A DNA stretch of 64,000 bases, from contig JAUIKS010000024.1 in NCBI GenBank assembly GCA_030430565.1, positions 109,550 to 173,549 of the forward strand, in the 5' to 3' direction. Both the position numbers and the translations under genes were made by a program. Positions 13,760-24,780 of this stretch are shown here, in pieces. The DNA comes from Polyangia bacterium (GTDB lineage Bacteria > Myxococcota_A > Polyangia > Nannocystales > Nannocystaceae). Under the pieces are notes generated by a model that was not told where the DNA came from, did no database searches, and was given only the letters and a program-made list of their open reading frames with translations. The number at the start of each line of letters is the position of its first letter. Positions within the stretch are counted from its first letter, which is position 1.

Positions 13760-13785
13760 CGAAGCCGCGCTCAGGCGCGGCTTCG
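13760..13785 (-). terminator. Hairpin downstream of the AblB-like gene
   Basis: The 11-bp perfect arms 13760-13770 and 13775-13785 enclose the loop TCAG. On the minus strand the hairpin is followed by TGCACTTTCTC, a weak U-tract. It is placed 27 bases past the stop of the acetyltransferase gene. Confidence 0.6.
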
Positions 13786-13812
13786 TCGCGGTCGCTGGGC
13801 GCGAGCGCTCGG

Positions 13813-14721
13813 CTAGCTCTTATTGAGGATGGCCGACAGCCGCGGGGCGTTACTCGCCGAGAGGCGGCGGTGCCACAGCTGGGCGCCGACGAAGCCGGCG
13901 GGGCGGACCATGTGGTCCGTGAGTCGGGCGGTGACCTTGAAGCCGAGCGTGCTGTACAGCTGCGCGGTCAGGGTCCAGTCGGCCGGGACGAGCGAGAACA
14001 CGCTCGCGGTCTCACGACGGGCCAGCTCATCGAGGAGCGCGCCCATCATGTACTCGAGCGTCGGCAGCTGCGACTCGTTCTGCGGCGGCGTCAGGTAGTC
14101 GAGCTTGGCGTGGCCGAACGAGCTGTCGGTCTCAGCGCCGACCCAGAAGTCGTTCTTGTTGTAGCGCGCGTGAAGCGCGATGTCCGGATGGAAGATGCCG
14201 CGGCGGAAGGGCGCGTAGAGGCAGGTCTCCGTCAGGTCCTGCGTGGCCTGCTCGAGCTCCTCTTCGTTCTCACGGAGCTCGAGGTTGAGGCCGCGCGGCT
14301 TGCTCGAGATCTTGTCTTTGGCCGAGACGCTCGGCGCGTTGAGCTTGGGCGCGCCGCCTTGGATCGGCTCGCCGTCCTCGGTGTACACGCGGCTCATGAC
14401 GTAGGCGTCGGCCGTCCGGAAGTACCCGGGGATCGCGCCCTCGCGCGAGAAGCCGACGCTGCGCCAGCTCTTGGAGTCCTGCTTCTCGACGACGGTGAAG
14501 ACCTTGCGGAGGCCCTCGGCCCGCGCGATACGGTCGAAGAAATCCCGCTTCTGCTGGTAGTTTCCGACGCGGTAGTCGAAAACGCGCAGGTTGTGGTGAC
14601 GCCGGTTGAGCAGGAAGCAGAAGTCGATATCACCCTTGCGGTAGTAAATCTCTTCTACGGGCGGCGTCTCTTCGGGCGCGGACTTCTCGTTCTCAGCCGG
14701 TTCGGCGGATTGACTGGACAT
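13813..14721 (-). CDS. AblB-like GNAT acetyltransferase (putative beta-lysine N-acetyltransferase family)
   Basis: The protein has 302 residues from the ATG at 14721, preceded by TAGGAG. The N-terminal 120 residues, including VGFSREGAIPGYFRTADAYV, resemble AblB, which makes the osmolyte N-acetyl-beta-lysine. The C-terminal part ends LYSTLGFKVTARLTDHMV, a GNAT-like beta-alpha-beta signature. No lysine 2,3-aminomutase (ablA) gene is adjacent, so the substrate may differ. The assignment rests on remembered family patterns and is moderate. Confidence 0.6.
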   Translation of the reverse strand: MSSQSAEPAENEKSAPEETPPVEEIYYRKGDIDFCFLLNRRHHNLRVFDYRVGNYQQKRDFFDRIARAEGLRKVFTVVEKQDSKSWRSVGFSREGAIPGYFRTADAYVMSRVYTEDGEPIQGGAPKLNAPSVSAKDKISSKPRGLNLELRENEEELEQATQDLTETCLYAPFRRGIFHPDIALHARYNKNDFWVGAETDSSFGHAKLDYLTPPQNESQLPTLEYMMGALLDELARRETASVFSLVPADWTLTAQLYSTLGFKVTARLTDHMVRPAGFVGAQLWHRRLSASNAPRLSAILNKS

Positions 14722-14807
14722 GCATGCTCCTACGCGCACCAAAAGACAAAAACGCCTCCCGAGTGGGAAGCGAGCGGACTGTGCGCTGAACCGCGAGGTC
14801 CCGAAAA

Positions 14808-14836
14808 CCAGTACCAAGTACAGTTTTACCTGTCAA
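14808..14836 (-). promoter_or_regulatory. Candidate promoter of the AblB-like gene
   Basis: On the minus strand a consensus TTGACA (14836-14831) is spaced 17 bases from TACTGG (14813-14808). The start codon lies 87 bases downstream of the -10. The stretch GTACCAAGTAC (14811-14821) inside the spacer is a partial dyad and could be an operator. Confidence 0.45.
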
Positions 14837-14861
14837 AGCTCTTGAAAGGAGCTGGCGCACG

Positions 14862-16427
14862 GTGGTTTGGAAGCGCGTAACTCGGCAATCATCGCGGCTC
14901 CTGATCGCGGCGGTCGCGGGCCTGGCGGTCAGCGGCTGCCGCGACAGTGAATCGACGACGGAGCCGGAGGCTCGGTGCGAGCGTGATCGTGACTGTCGGC
15001 AGGGGCAGGTCTGCGCGGACGCGACGTGCGTCGAGGCCTCCGACGGGCAGCTGCCGGATGCGTCTCCGCCGACGGACGATTTTCTTGGCGATGGCGTCGC
15101 GCGCGAGGCTCCACACCCCGCGTGGACATGGCGCAGAGGAGGCCCGGGGTTGCCGCTCTCGGCGACCGTCCGCGGCCCGACCTCGGCCCCCGAGGTCGTG
15201 TGGGAGCAGCCGCTGGGCGCCACCATCTCGGCGTCTCCGCGGTTGATCGCCCGAGGCGGTGAGATCCACGCCTGCGTCGGCGCGCACCAGGGTCGATTCG
15301 TCTGTGTGGTCGTCGAAGGCGCCCGCGCGGGGACGCTCTCGCTCGACCTCCAGCTCGACGGGATCGTGTGGGGAACGGCGGCGGTCGGTCCCGGACCCAA
15401 TGACGGGGTGCGGCTCTACGTCGGCACCGACGCGGACACGCTGCACGCGATCGAGCCGGCCTCCGGCGCGATCCTGTGGTCACGACGCCTCGGACATTGT
15501 GAGCCGCCGAGGGCGCTCGGCCCGATGGGTGTGCGCTGTGATGTCGACGGCGGTCCGACGGTCGCGGGCGACGGCGGGCTGCTGGTCGGCGCCGACGGCG
15601 TGTACCGAGTCGAGCGGGACGGCGCGGTCACGTGGCGCTTCGACGGGGCCCCGGTCGAAGACGAGACGACGGACGAAAATCAAGACGCGGAGAAGAAGAC
15701 GAAGAAGAAGACGAAGAAGAAGACGAAGCCGACGACGAAGAAGAAGACGAAGAAGAAAGACGACGCTGACGAAGAAGAGCTGCCCCCGGCGAAGATCGAG
15801 CACGTGTTCGCCGCGCCGGTGATCACGGCCCGCGGTGACATCGTGGTCGGGACGCAGGGCGCCGGCTTGATCGCGCTCGACCCCGAAGGCCGCGAGCGCT
15901 GGCGCGTGGAGTTGGTCGGTGACGTCGACAGCGCGCCCGCGCTCGGTCGGGACGGCTCGCTCTATGTCGGCGATGACGGCGGGCGATTGGTGGCTGTCAG
16001 CGCGCGCGGGCAGGTGCGGTGGACCGCGGAGGTCGGGGGGCCCGTGCGCGCTGCGGTGACGCTCGACGCGTACGCGCGGAGCGGGAAGCGATCGCGCGCG
16101 TCAAACCTGACCGAGCGTATCTACGTCACGACCCTGGCGGGATCGCTGCACGCCTTCAGCAGCCGCGGCGAGTCGTTGTGGGTGTTGGAGGTCGGCGCGC
16201 CGATTCAAGCGACGCCCGCGGTGGACGGCGAGGGGACGCTGTTCTTCGGAGCCCAGGATGAGCGGCTCTACGCCGTCTCGCGCGCGGGAGATGTGCGCTG
16301 GCGCATTGACCTCCCCGCGGATGTTGATAGCTCGGTGGCAATTTCTCCAGGAGGGCGGCTTGTGTTTGGGGCGGATGATGGCATGCTACGCGCAGTCGCG
16401 GGCCCAACCGCGCCGGTGGACCGATGA
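14862..16427 (+). CDS. PQQ-like beta-propeller lipoprotein with Lys-rich insertion
   Basis: The protein has 521 residues, starting at GTG behind GAAAGGAG. The signal peptide ends in the lipobox AVSGC. A short Cys-containing segment (CERDRDCRQGQVC) follows, then repeated blades of the type GTQGAGLIALDPEGRERW, VGDDGGRLVAVSARGQVRW and FGAQDERLYAVSRAGDVRW. These are PQQ/BamB-like propeller repeats. Between blades, at about residues 277-302, there is a Lys/Thr-only tract encoded by near-perfect AAG-ACG repeats. The protein probably acts in the outer membrane or periplasm as a scaffold; enzymatic PQQ residues are not evident. Confidence 0.8.
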   Translation: MVWKRVTRQSSRLLIAAVAGLAVSGCRDSESTTEPEARCERDRDCRQGQVCADATCVEASDGQLPDASPPTDDFLGDGVAREAPHPAWTWRRGGPGLPLSATVRGPTSAPEVVWEQPLGATISASPRLIARGGEIHACVGAHQGRFVCVVVEGARAGTLSLDLQLDGIVWGTAAVGPGPNDGVRLYVGTDADTLHAIEPASGAILWSRRLGHCEPPRALGPMGVRCDVDGGPTVAGDGGLLVGADGVYRVERDGAVTWRFDGAPVEDETTDENQDAEKKTKKKTKKKTKPTTKKKTKKKDDADEEELPPAKIEHVFAAPVITARGDIVVGTQGAGLIALDPEGRERWRVELVGDVDSAPALGRDGSLYVGDDGGRLVAVSARGQVRWTAEVGGPVRAAVTLDAYARSGKRSRASNLTERIYVTTLAGSLHAFSSRGESLWVLEVGAPIQATPAVDGEGTLFFGAQDERLYAVSRAGDVRWRIDLPADVDSSVAISPGGRLVFGADDGMLRAVAGPTAPVDR

Positions 16428-16511
16428 AGTCGCACGCTTCGACGAAGCAGCACGCGACTCGCTCCTCCAGGCAGCGCAGGGACGCGAGACACAAACATTC
16501 GAAGGACTATC

Positions 16512-18521
16512 GTGAGAGAAAGCAAGACGAAGGCCCAGGGGCCAGTCGTCGCGCGGCTGCAGGTGAACCCGGGTGGGTACGCCTTCGCGGCGCGCCACGA
16601 CGGCGAGGGCACTGTGTTTATTCCGCCGAAGGCGGTCGGTATCGCGATCGACGGCGACGAGGTAGAGGTTGATTGCTGGGAGGTCGAGCGCGGCTTTGAA
16701 GGGTCGGTGCTCTCGGTGCTCGAGCGCAGGCGCGCTCGCATCACGGGCATGCTGCGGCAGGCCGGGCGCTCGTGGGTGCTCGAGCCCGATGACCCGCGGA
16801 TCCTGCACCCGGTGGTGCTGCACGCGAAGCGCCCCGGGATCGTCGAGACCGACAAGGTCGTGGTCGCGCGCATCCTCGAGTATCCGGCGCACGCGCGCGC
16901 GCAGATGGTCGTCCGCGTGGAGCGAGTGCTCGGGCCGCCCGACACCATCGCGACCGAGCAGCAGCGGATCCTGATCGAGAACGACATCAACCCGGAGTTC
17001 CCCGACGAGGTGCTCGCCGAGGCGAAGGACGTCCCGACGGAGGTGCGCGAGCGCGACCTCGAGGGCCGCGTCGACCTGCGCGGGCTGCCGTTCATGACCA
17101 TCGACCCCGACGACGCGCGCGACTTCGACGACGCCGTGTGCGTCGAGCTGCTGGGCGACGATCCGGTGACCGCCGACGCGCGGATCCACATCGCGGTCGC
17201 CGATGTCTCGCACTACGTGCGCGCCGGCAGCGAGATCGATAAGGAGGCCGCGATCCGCGGGTTCTCGACCTACCTGCCGAACCGCGCGATCCCGATGCTG
17301 CCCGAGGCCCTGAGCACGCACATGTGCTCGCTGGTGCCCGAGGAGGACCGCCTGGCGATGGTCGCGACCATGCGCGTGAACCCGGCCGGCGACGTGTCTC
17401 AAGAGCAGGTCCGGGCCGCGGTGATCCACAGCCAGCGACGCCTCACCTACGGGCGCGTCGCCGAGGTGCTCGACGACGAGCGACGCTCCAAGCTCCCGGG
17501 CGAGATCCAGGAGCGCGCGCGGCTGCTGCGGCGCGTGGCCGATCGCCTGCGGGCGAACCGTCTGCGGCGCGGCGCGATCGAGCTCAACCTGCCGGAGAAC
17601 AAGATCATCCTCGACGAGGATGATCCGGAGCGCATCCGCGACATCGTGCCGTCGCGGGCTTCGAAGGCGCTGGTGCGCGCGTACAACCTGATCGAGGAGT
17701 ACATGCTCGCGGCCAACGAGGCGGTCGCGCGGGTCGCCGCGCGCCACAAGCTGCCGCTCGTGTACCGCGTCCACGACCGACCCGACGAGAACAAGCTGAG
17801 CCAGTTCGCGCTGGCGGCCGAGAGCCTGGGCGTGCGGGTGGATCCCGATCGACTGCGCAAGCCGAGGGGGATGCAGAAGTTCTTGAACAAGGTCGAGACC
17901 AAGCAGCAAGAGCGCGCGGGCGCGCTGAACATGCTGATGCTGCGCGCGATGGCCCAGGCCGAGTATCGGACCGAGAACCTCGGGCACTTCGCGCTCGCCA
18001 GCAAGGGCTACGCCCACTTCACCTCGCCGATTCGTCGCTACCCCGACGTGCTCGTGCACCGCGTGCTCAAGGCCCACCTCAAGCGCGCGGGCGCGGAGGC
18101 GGGCCCGGACCCGGTCCCCGCGATGCCGCGGATGCGCGACAGCAAGGGCCACGCGGCGCGCTGCAGCGAGCGCGAGCGGGTCTCGATGCAGGCCGAGCGC
18201 GAGAGCCGTCGGCTGTACGCGGCGGCCTATATGCGCGAGCGGCTCGGCGATCGCTTCGAAGCGGTGATCACCGGCTTCTCGTCGAGCGCGGGCGTGTTCG
18301 TGGCGATCAAGCACCCGGCGGTCGACGGCTTGGTGCGGCTGGCGTCGATCGAGAAAGATCGCCGCGAGCGCTACACGCTCGACGAGACGGGCGTGCGCAT
18401 GCACGGGGACCGAAGCGGTCGCGTGCTGATGCTCGGCGACCGCGTGATCGTCGAGGCGATCGAGTCGAGCATGCAGCGGCGCAAGATCGAGTTCGCGCTG
18501 ATCCAGCAGCTCACGACTTGA
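16512..18521 (+). CDS. rnr: Ribonuclease R
   Basis: A 3'-to-5' exoribonuclease of 669 residues. Cold-shock/OB segments lie at the N-terminus, then the RNB catalytic domain with TIDPDDARDFDDAV, in which the Asp cluster binds Mg2+. YAHFTSPIRRYPDVLVHR is the conserved RNB C-terminal motif. An S1 domain follows (RFEAVITGFSSSAGVFV). There is no Lys-rich tail as in E. coli, so the protein is shorter than the 813-residue enterobacterial form. GTG start with GAAGGA upstream. Its stop overlaps the stop of the convergent membrane-protein gene by 11 bases. Confidence 0.93.
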   Translation: MRESKTKAQGPVVARLQVNPGGYAFAARHDGEGTVFIPPKAVGIAIDGDEVEVDCWEVERGFEGSVLSVLERRRARITGMLRQAGRSWVLEPDDPRILHPVVLHAKRPGIVETDKVVVARILEYPAHARAQMVVRVERVLGPPDTIATEQQRILIENDINPEFPDEVLAEAKDVPTEVRERDLEGRVDLRGLPFMTIDPDDARDFDDAVCVELLGDDPVTADARIHIAVADVSHYVRAGSEIDKEAAIRGFSTYLPNRAIPMLPEALSTHMCSLVPEEDRLAMVATMRVNPAGDVSQEQVRAAVIHSQRRLTYGRVAEVLDDERRSKLPGEIQERARLLRRVADRLRANRLRRGAIELNLPENKIILDEDDPERIRDIVPSRASKALVRAYNLIEEYMLAANEAVARVAARHKLPLVYRVHDRPDENKLSQFALAAESLGVRVDPDRLRKPRGMQKFLNKVETKQQERAGALNMLMLRAMAQAEYRTENLGHFALASKGYAHFTSPIRRYPDVLVHRVLKAHLKRAGAEAGPDPVPAMPRMRDSKGHAARCSERERVSMQAERESRRLYAAAYMRERLGDRFEAVITGFSSSAGVFVAIKHPAVDGLVRLASIEKDRRERYTLDETGVRMHGDRSGRVLMLGDRVIVEAIESSMQRRKIEFALIQQLTT

Positions 18522-20244
18522 GCGCGGCGAAGCTGCTGGTCTCGCCCTCGATCGTCGCGCGGACGGCCGCCGGGAACGACAGGGTCGAGGCGTCCTGATC
18601 GTCGCCGTCGTGCGTGTAGACGACCTGCTCGCCGCGGCGGTCGAGGTACTCGACGCGCTTGATCCCGCGCTGGTCCATCACGACGCGGATGCGCTCGACC
18701 TTGCTCTTCGCGCGCTTCCCTCGGCCCGCGGTCATCCGCAGGATGATGTTGACGTGGTAGACGCGCGCGCAGGGGACGACGAGGATCTCGCCCGTGCTGG
18801 GATCGATCAGCTGGTGGTCCTCGCGCGGCGCGTCCATGCGGTCGCGCAGGTGCCCGAGGTTGAAGCGGATGATGTCGTGCAGGCCCTCGAGGCCCGCGAG
18901 CTCGTCACGCAGGGGCTGCGAGTAGAGCGTGACCTCCTTCAGGTAGCGGATCACGACCTCGGGCTTGCCGAGCCGCTCGATCGAGTTGACGCGCCGCGAC
19001 TGCCGTGACTTCAGGACCTCGTCGTCGACCTGGTTGACCTTGAGCATGTTGAACTGCTCGCGGCACTGACCCAGCACGCGATCGCCCTGCGTGTCGTGCA
19101 CGCGGATGATGGTGTCCGGGAGGAAGCGCCCGATGTGCTTGCCGCCGTAGCGCTTCCCCCAGTCCTTCAGGCGGTCTTTGATCATGTACGAGACGATCAT
19201 GATCGCTACGAAGGTGCCGCTGAAGATGTCGAGCTCGAGCTGCGCGAGCAGGCTGACGGTGATCGCGAAGGCCATCGCGATCATCGCCGCGGCCGCGCCC
19301 ACGAGGTCGTAGGCGAGCCGCCCGACCTCCTCGTGACGGACGTCGAGGTAGAGCGCGCTGAACACGATGCGCTTGATCGTGCGGCGCCAGTGCGGGAGCT
19401 CCTCGTTGCTCTCGCCGGCGATCAGCTGGCTGCGGTAGCCGCGGTTGCGCCGGTACTGATGGGCGTCGACGGCGATCTTGACGAGCAGCTCGCGCGCGTT
19501 GATCAGGTCCGGGTGGACGACGGGGGAGCGCGCGGTCCGGTGGTCGAGCGCGATGATGACCTCTTTGCTGACATCCTCGACGATCAGCGTCACGTACTCG
19601 TCGACCGCGCGCCACGAGTCGCAGATGAGGTCACCGAAGCCGCGCGCGAGGCAGACCTCGTCGAGCTCGCGCAGCCGCTTGGTGGCGCGCTTGATGTTGC
19701 GGACGAAGCGACGGGTCCGCCGCGCGGTCGTCTCCTGCATGCGCCCCTCGGCGAGGGGGTCGGGCGCGGGCGCGCTGGTGAGCTGCTGCCGCAGCGTGCG
19801 GGCGTCGTCGCGGAGCGCGGAGCGGTAGATGCAGCCGAGGATCTTGATGCGTCGCGCGATCCGCTGGACGCCGCGCGCGGTCGTGAGCTCGCGCCCCTTG
19901 AGCCCGCTGACGAGCTGATCGAACCAGCGGTTCGCCTTGCCCACGGTCGCGAGCGACTCGAGCGTGACCGGGGGCGTGCGGAGCCGCAGGAACGCGGCCG
20001 TGTCGGCGTAGAAGCGGCTGGAGTTGTAGCTGTGGCGGTCGATCCCCAGGGTCTTGGGGATGAACATGTAGGTCTCGATCTGGTAGTGCTGATGGCGGTT
20101 CCCCGGCTTGACCAGGTAGCCGAGCTTCAGCTCCAGCTGGTTGGCGTCGTGCGGCTCTAGCCGCGGCGCGACCAGCTCCTGGACACGATCAACCTCAGCC
20201 CGCCTCCCCTGCTGGAGGGGGCGCATGTGCATCCCATCACCCAT
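18511..20244 (-). CDS. Conserved membrane protein of unknown function
   Basis: The protein has 577 residues from the ATG at 20244 (the frame opens at 20307). The first part is a long soluble region with a YQIETYMFIPKTLGI segment and helical Arg-rich stretches. Two adjacent hydrophobic helices follow (AAAAMIAMAFAITVSLLAQL and FSGTFVAIMIVSYMI), then a C-terminal soluble domain. I do not recognise the family. The layout suggests an inner-membrane protein with both large domains on one side. It converges on rnr with an 11-base overlap. Confidence 0.7.
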   Translation of the reverse strand: MGDGMHMRPLQQGRRAEVDRVQELVAPRLEPHDANQLELKLGYLVKPGNRHQHYQIETYMFIPKTLGIDRHSYNSSRFYADTAAFLRLRTPPVTLESLATVGKANRWFDQLVSGLKGRELTTARGVQRIARRIKILGCIYRSALRDDARTLRQQLTSAPAPDPLAEGRMQETTARRTRRFVRNIKRATKRLRELDEVCLARGFGDLICDSWRAVDEYVTLIVEDVSKEVIIALDHRTARSPVVHPDLINARELLVKIAVDAHQYRRNRGYRSQLIAGESNEELPHWRRTIKRIVFSALYLDVRHEEVGRLAYDLVGAAAAMIAMAFAITVSLLAQLELDIFSGTFVAIMIVSYMIKDRLKDWGKRYGGKHIGRFLPDTIIRVHDTQGDRVLGQCREQFNMLKVNQVDDEVLKSRQSRRVNSIERLGKPEVVIRYLKEVTLYSQPLRDELAGLEGLHDIIRFNLGHLRDRMDAPREDHQLIDPSTGEILVVPCARVYHVNIILRMTAGRGKRAKSKVERIRVVMDQRGIKRVEYLDRRGEQVVYTHDGDDQDASTLSFPAAVRATIEGETSSFAALKS

Positions 20245-20601
20245 CGTCCGAACAACCAGCCTACCACGGTCGCTCGCGCGGTCTCGGTCGTCGCGGAGAG
20301 CTTGCAAAGTTGTCGCGATGCCCTGATGAGGCGCGCGGGGTTGCTCGCGCGGCGCGGTTGATCATGCGCGGAGGCGGTCGCGCGAGCGCGCGTGACCGCG
20401 TTGTTGAGCGTCGCGGCGAGCGTGCGCTCGAGGCCCGCCCGTTCGGGCGGAAATGACTCTTTGGTCATTTTGTTTTGACGCGTAATTTCCTGTCGCCGGG
20501 CGGGGGCGGTGTCTCCTGGTCGTCATCCCGCCGCGACGACGAGGTCATACGCCCCGCGCAGAGTGTTCTGGCTGGCGCTCGGGCGCCCCGAGACGAAGAC
20601 C
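20245..20601. other. Intergenic region between divergent genes
   Basis: There are 357 bases without a convincing gene. It holds the paired inverted repeats listed at 20435-20470 and, just after them, TTTTGACGCG on the plus strand. Promoters for both divergent genes should lie here, but no complete sigma-70 pair stands out. Confidence 0.5.
20435..20470. promoter_or_regulatory. Two consecutive hairpins upstream of an outer-membrane gene
   Basis: CCGCCC-gttc-GGGCGG (20435-20450) is followed directly by AAATGAC-tctttg-GTCATTT (20451-20470) and then TGTTTTGA. Read on the plus strand the second hairpin with its T-rich end resembles an attenuator or terminator in the leader of the gene at 20602. 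It could equally be an operator dyad. Confidence 0.4.
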
Positions 20602-21291
20602 ATGCCCTGGCTCTCCGCGCTGCTGCTCGTGATCTCCGGACGCCCTGAGCTCGGCGAGCTCGAGCGCCAGCGCGGCGGCGCGGCTCGCTCCGGGGCGCGC
20701 GCGCGCCCCGGCCCAAAGGCCTTCGGGCGGCTTTGTTCTCGAAAGTTCAAAGGGACAGGTCGCGTGCTCGGGTGGTTCGACGCGCACCGACCGGCTTGTC
20801 ACCAGTTCGAGCTCGGCGCGTGGGCGGGTCTGTTCTTCCCGAGCCGGCGCCACGTGTTCTTCGCCGAGGGCTTCACGCCCGAGCCGCTCGTCGTCGCGTC
20901 GGGCAGCTTCGGCGTGCAGGGCTCGTACGCGCCGCTGCCCGAGCTCGGCGTCGAGCTCGGCGCCGGCGTCATCCCGACGCAGACCGACGCGACGCGGCTG
21001 CACACGATGATGTACACGACCCGCGCGACCGTGCTGCTGCAGGCGCCGCTGCGGCTCACGCCGGTGGCGCTCGCGGGCGTCGTGATCCTGTCGAGCTCAG
21101 GGCCGTCGCTCGGCGCGGCCGTGACCGCGGGGGCGCATCTCGGGCTCGGGCTCAAGCTCTACGCGACCGACGGCCTCGCGCTGCGCCTCGAGCTGCGCGA
21201 CACCGTGACCGAAGGGACCGGCGCCCGTCTCGCTCACCACCCCGAGCTCCTGCTGGGCGTGACGGTCGTGCTCCAGCGCTTCGCGCCCTGA
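20602..21291 (+). CDS. Probable outer-membrane beta-barrel protein
   Basis: The protein has 229 residues from the ATG at 20602 (MPWLSALLLVIS). The frame opens earlier, at 20509, but the extra part looks like noise. From about residue 70 there are alternating amphipathic strands (FELGAWAGLFFPS, GSFGVQGSYAPLPELGVELGAGV, LGLGLKLYATDGLALRLELRD), as in small myxobacterial beta-barrels. The N-terminal 60 residues are Arg/Gly-rich and the signal peptide is weak, so the true N-terminus is uncertain. It converges on the next gene with 18 bases between stops. Confidence 0.55.
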   Translation: MPWLSALLLVISGRPELGELERQRGGAARSGARARPGPKAFGRLCSRKFKGTGRVLGWFDAHRPACHQFELGAWAGLFFPSRRHVFFAEGFTPEPLVVASGSFGVQGSYAPLPELGVELGAGVIPTQTDATRLHTMMYTTRATVLLQAPLRLTPVALAGVVILSSSGPSLGAAVTAGAHLGLGLKLYATDGLALRLELRDTVTEGTGARLAHHPELLLGVTVVLQRFAP

Positions 21292-21309
21292 AGCCCCGCT
21301 CCGCGGCGA

Positions 21310-22433
21310 TCAGAACTCCATCGCGAGGCCGACGAAGAAGGTCGTGTCGCCCATCGAGATGGCGTCCGCTTGACCGAAGTTGTCGACCTGCGAGAATTGA
21401 AATTCGCCGAACAGGTAGGTGTGGTTGATGCCGAGCTGGCGGTCGAGCGCGTGGCTCTCGCCCTCGAGGAAGTCGAGCCGCAGCATGCCGCCGGCGTTGA
21501 GCTGGTAGCCCCAGGAGCCGCCGCGCGCGGGCTGCATCTGCGAGTTCACGGAGATCTCGCCGTCGGCCCCCTTGGACCACCAGAACGCGTAGGCGACCCC
21601 GCCCTTGGCGTAGGGCACGATCGGGACGCGGAGGCGGTCGGCGAGCAGCTCGAAGCGATAGACCAGCTGCAGCGCGAGCGGGATGCCGCTGAAGGAGACC
21701 TTGTCGGCGTTGCTGCGGATCGAGGTGTCGCCGGGCAGCAGGTCGTCGTCGGCGATGGTGCCGTTTTGCTCGTAGATGTCCTGGTAGTCGCGGAAGATCG
21801 CGTTCGCGCGGTCGCGGAAGAAGCTGAAGGTGAAGCCGAGCGCGAGCGGGCCGGTGCGGCCGGGGTTGAAGAACTGCCACTCGAAGCCGAGCGCGAACAT
21901 GAACGCTTTCTTGGGCGTGTCGACGGTCCGCCCGATGTCGTCGGTCCGCCCGAAGATCAGGTCGTAGGAGCCGAAGTCGCGGGGGCCGGCGTAGTTGCGA
22001 TCGATGTTGGGGAGGTAGGGGCCGAACTTGAGCTCGACGCCGAAGCGCTGCGGCGACTCGTACTTCTCGTAGCCGCGCTTCTCCCGGCGATCCTGCTTCT
22101 TCTTGGCGCGCTTGGCTCGGCGATCGCTGGGCTCGGTATGATCGAGGGTGTCGCGGACCTCGGGCGGACGCGTCTGGCGCTCCGCGGCCTCCTGGGTCGG
22201 GACGGCGGGCGGCGCGTCGGGATCGGGGGGAGGATCGGGCTCCCAGGGGTCGGGGCCGTCCGGCTTCACCCGTACCCGCTGCGCTGGGTTCGCGGGCTCG
22301 GGCGCGGGCTCAGACGCGACAGGCGGCGCCTCGGGGGCGGCCGCGTCGTCCGCTGGGGCAGGCTCCTGCGCGAGCGCGAGCCCGAGCGAGAGGCCGAGTG
22401 ACGAGAGCACCATCGATCCGGTGAGCAGTCCGG

Positions 22434-22437
<4 letters not shown>
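21310..22437 (-). CDS. MXAN_2562-type outer-membrane beta-barrel protein
   Basis: The protein has 375 residues. The signal peptide ends GLALAQE, followed by a Pro/Ala/Glu-rich linker (residues 25-90) and a basic RRAKRAKKKQDRREKRG stretch. The barrel follows (RFGVELKFGPYLPNID, FALGFEWQFFN, YAKGGVAYAFWW) and ends in Phe (FVGLAMEF), the usual Omp sorting signal. Its start overlaps the stop of the upstream Cys-rich gene by 4 bases (ATGA), so the two are translationally coupled. This matches the MXAN_2561/MXAN_2562 gene pair known in myxobacteria. The function is unknown. Confidence 0.8.
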
Positions 22438-24521
<2,084 letters not shown>

Positions 24522-24677
24522 GCTGCTTGATCCCACGCGCGCAGGCACGCGCCGGTCTGTACGGTTTATGCCTGTTGCAACCAGGGTGCCACAAGGGGGC
24601 GCGTGCAAACTCAAAAGGGAAACCGGGTCGATCGCTCGTTCGTCGTGTGTGGTTGAGCGCGGCTGTGCTCGCGCGCG

Positions 24678-24690
24678 TGACAAATTGTCA
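24678..24690. promoter_or_regulatory. Palindrome upstream of the Cys-rich protein gene
   Basis: TGACAAATTGTCA is a perfect dyad around one base, flanked by CGCGCG on both sides. On the minus strand it contains TTGACA, so it may overlap a promoter about 150 bases upstream of the 24521 start. No good -10 is seen. Confidence 0.35.
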
Positions 24691-24780
24691 ACGCGCGCGG
24701 GCGATGGGTGCCGAAGCGGCGCCGCAGCGACGCGGCCGAGGAGCCGCGCGGGTGACGCTCATGGCGGTCGGTGGGCGACG

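Noticed and set aside
20157..20468. A minus-strand 103-residue frame upstream of the membrane-protein gene
   Set aside because: It overlaps the 5' end of that gene in another frame and begins inside a hairpin; no ribosome binding site or motif.
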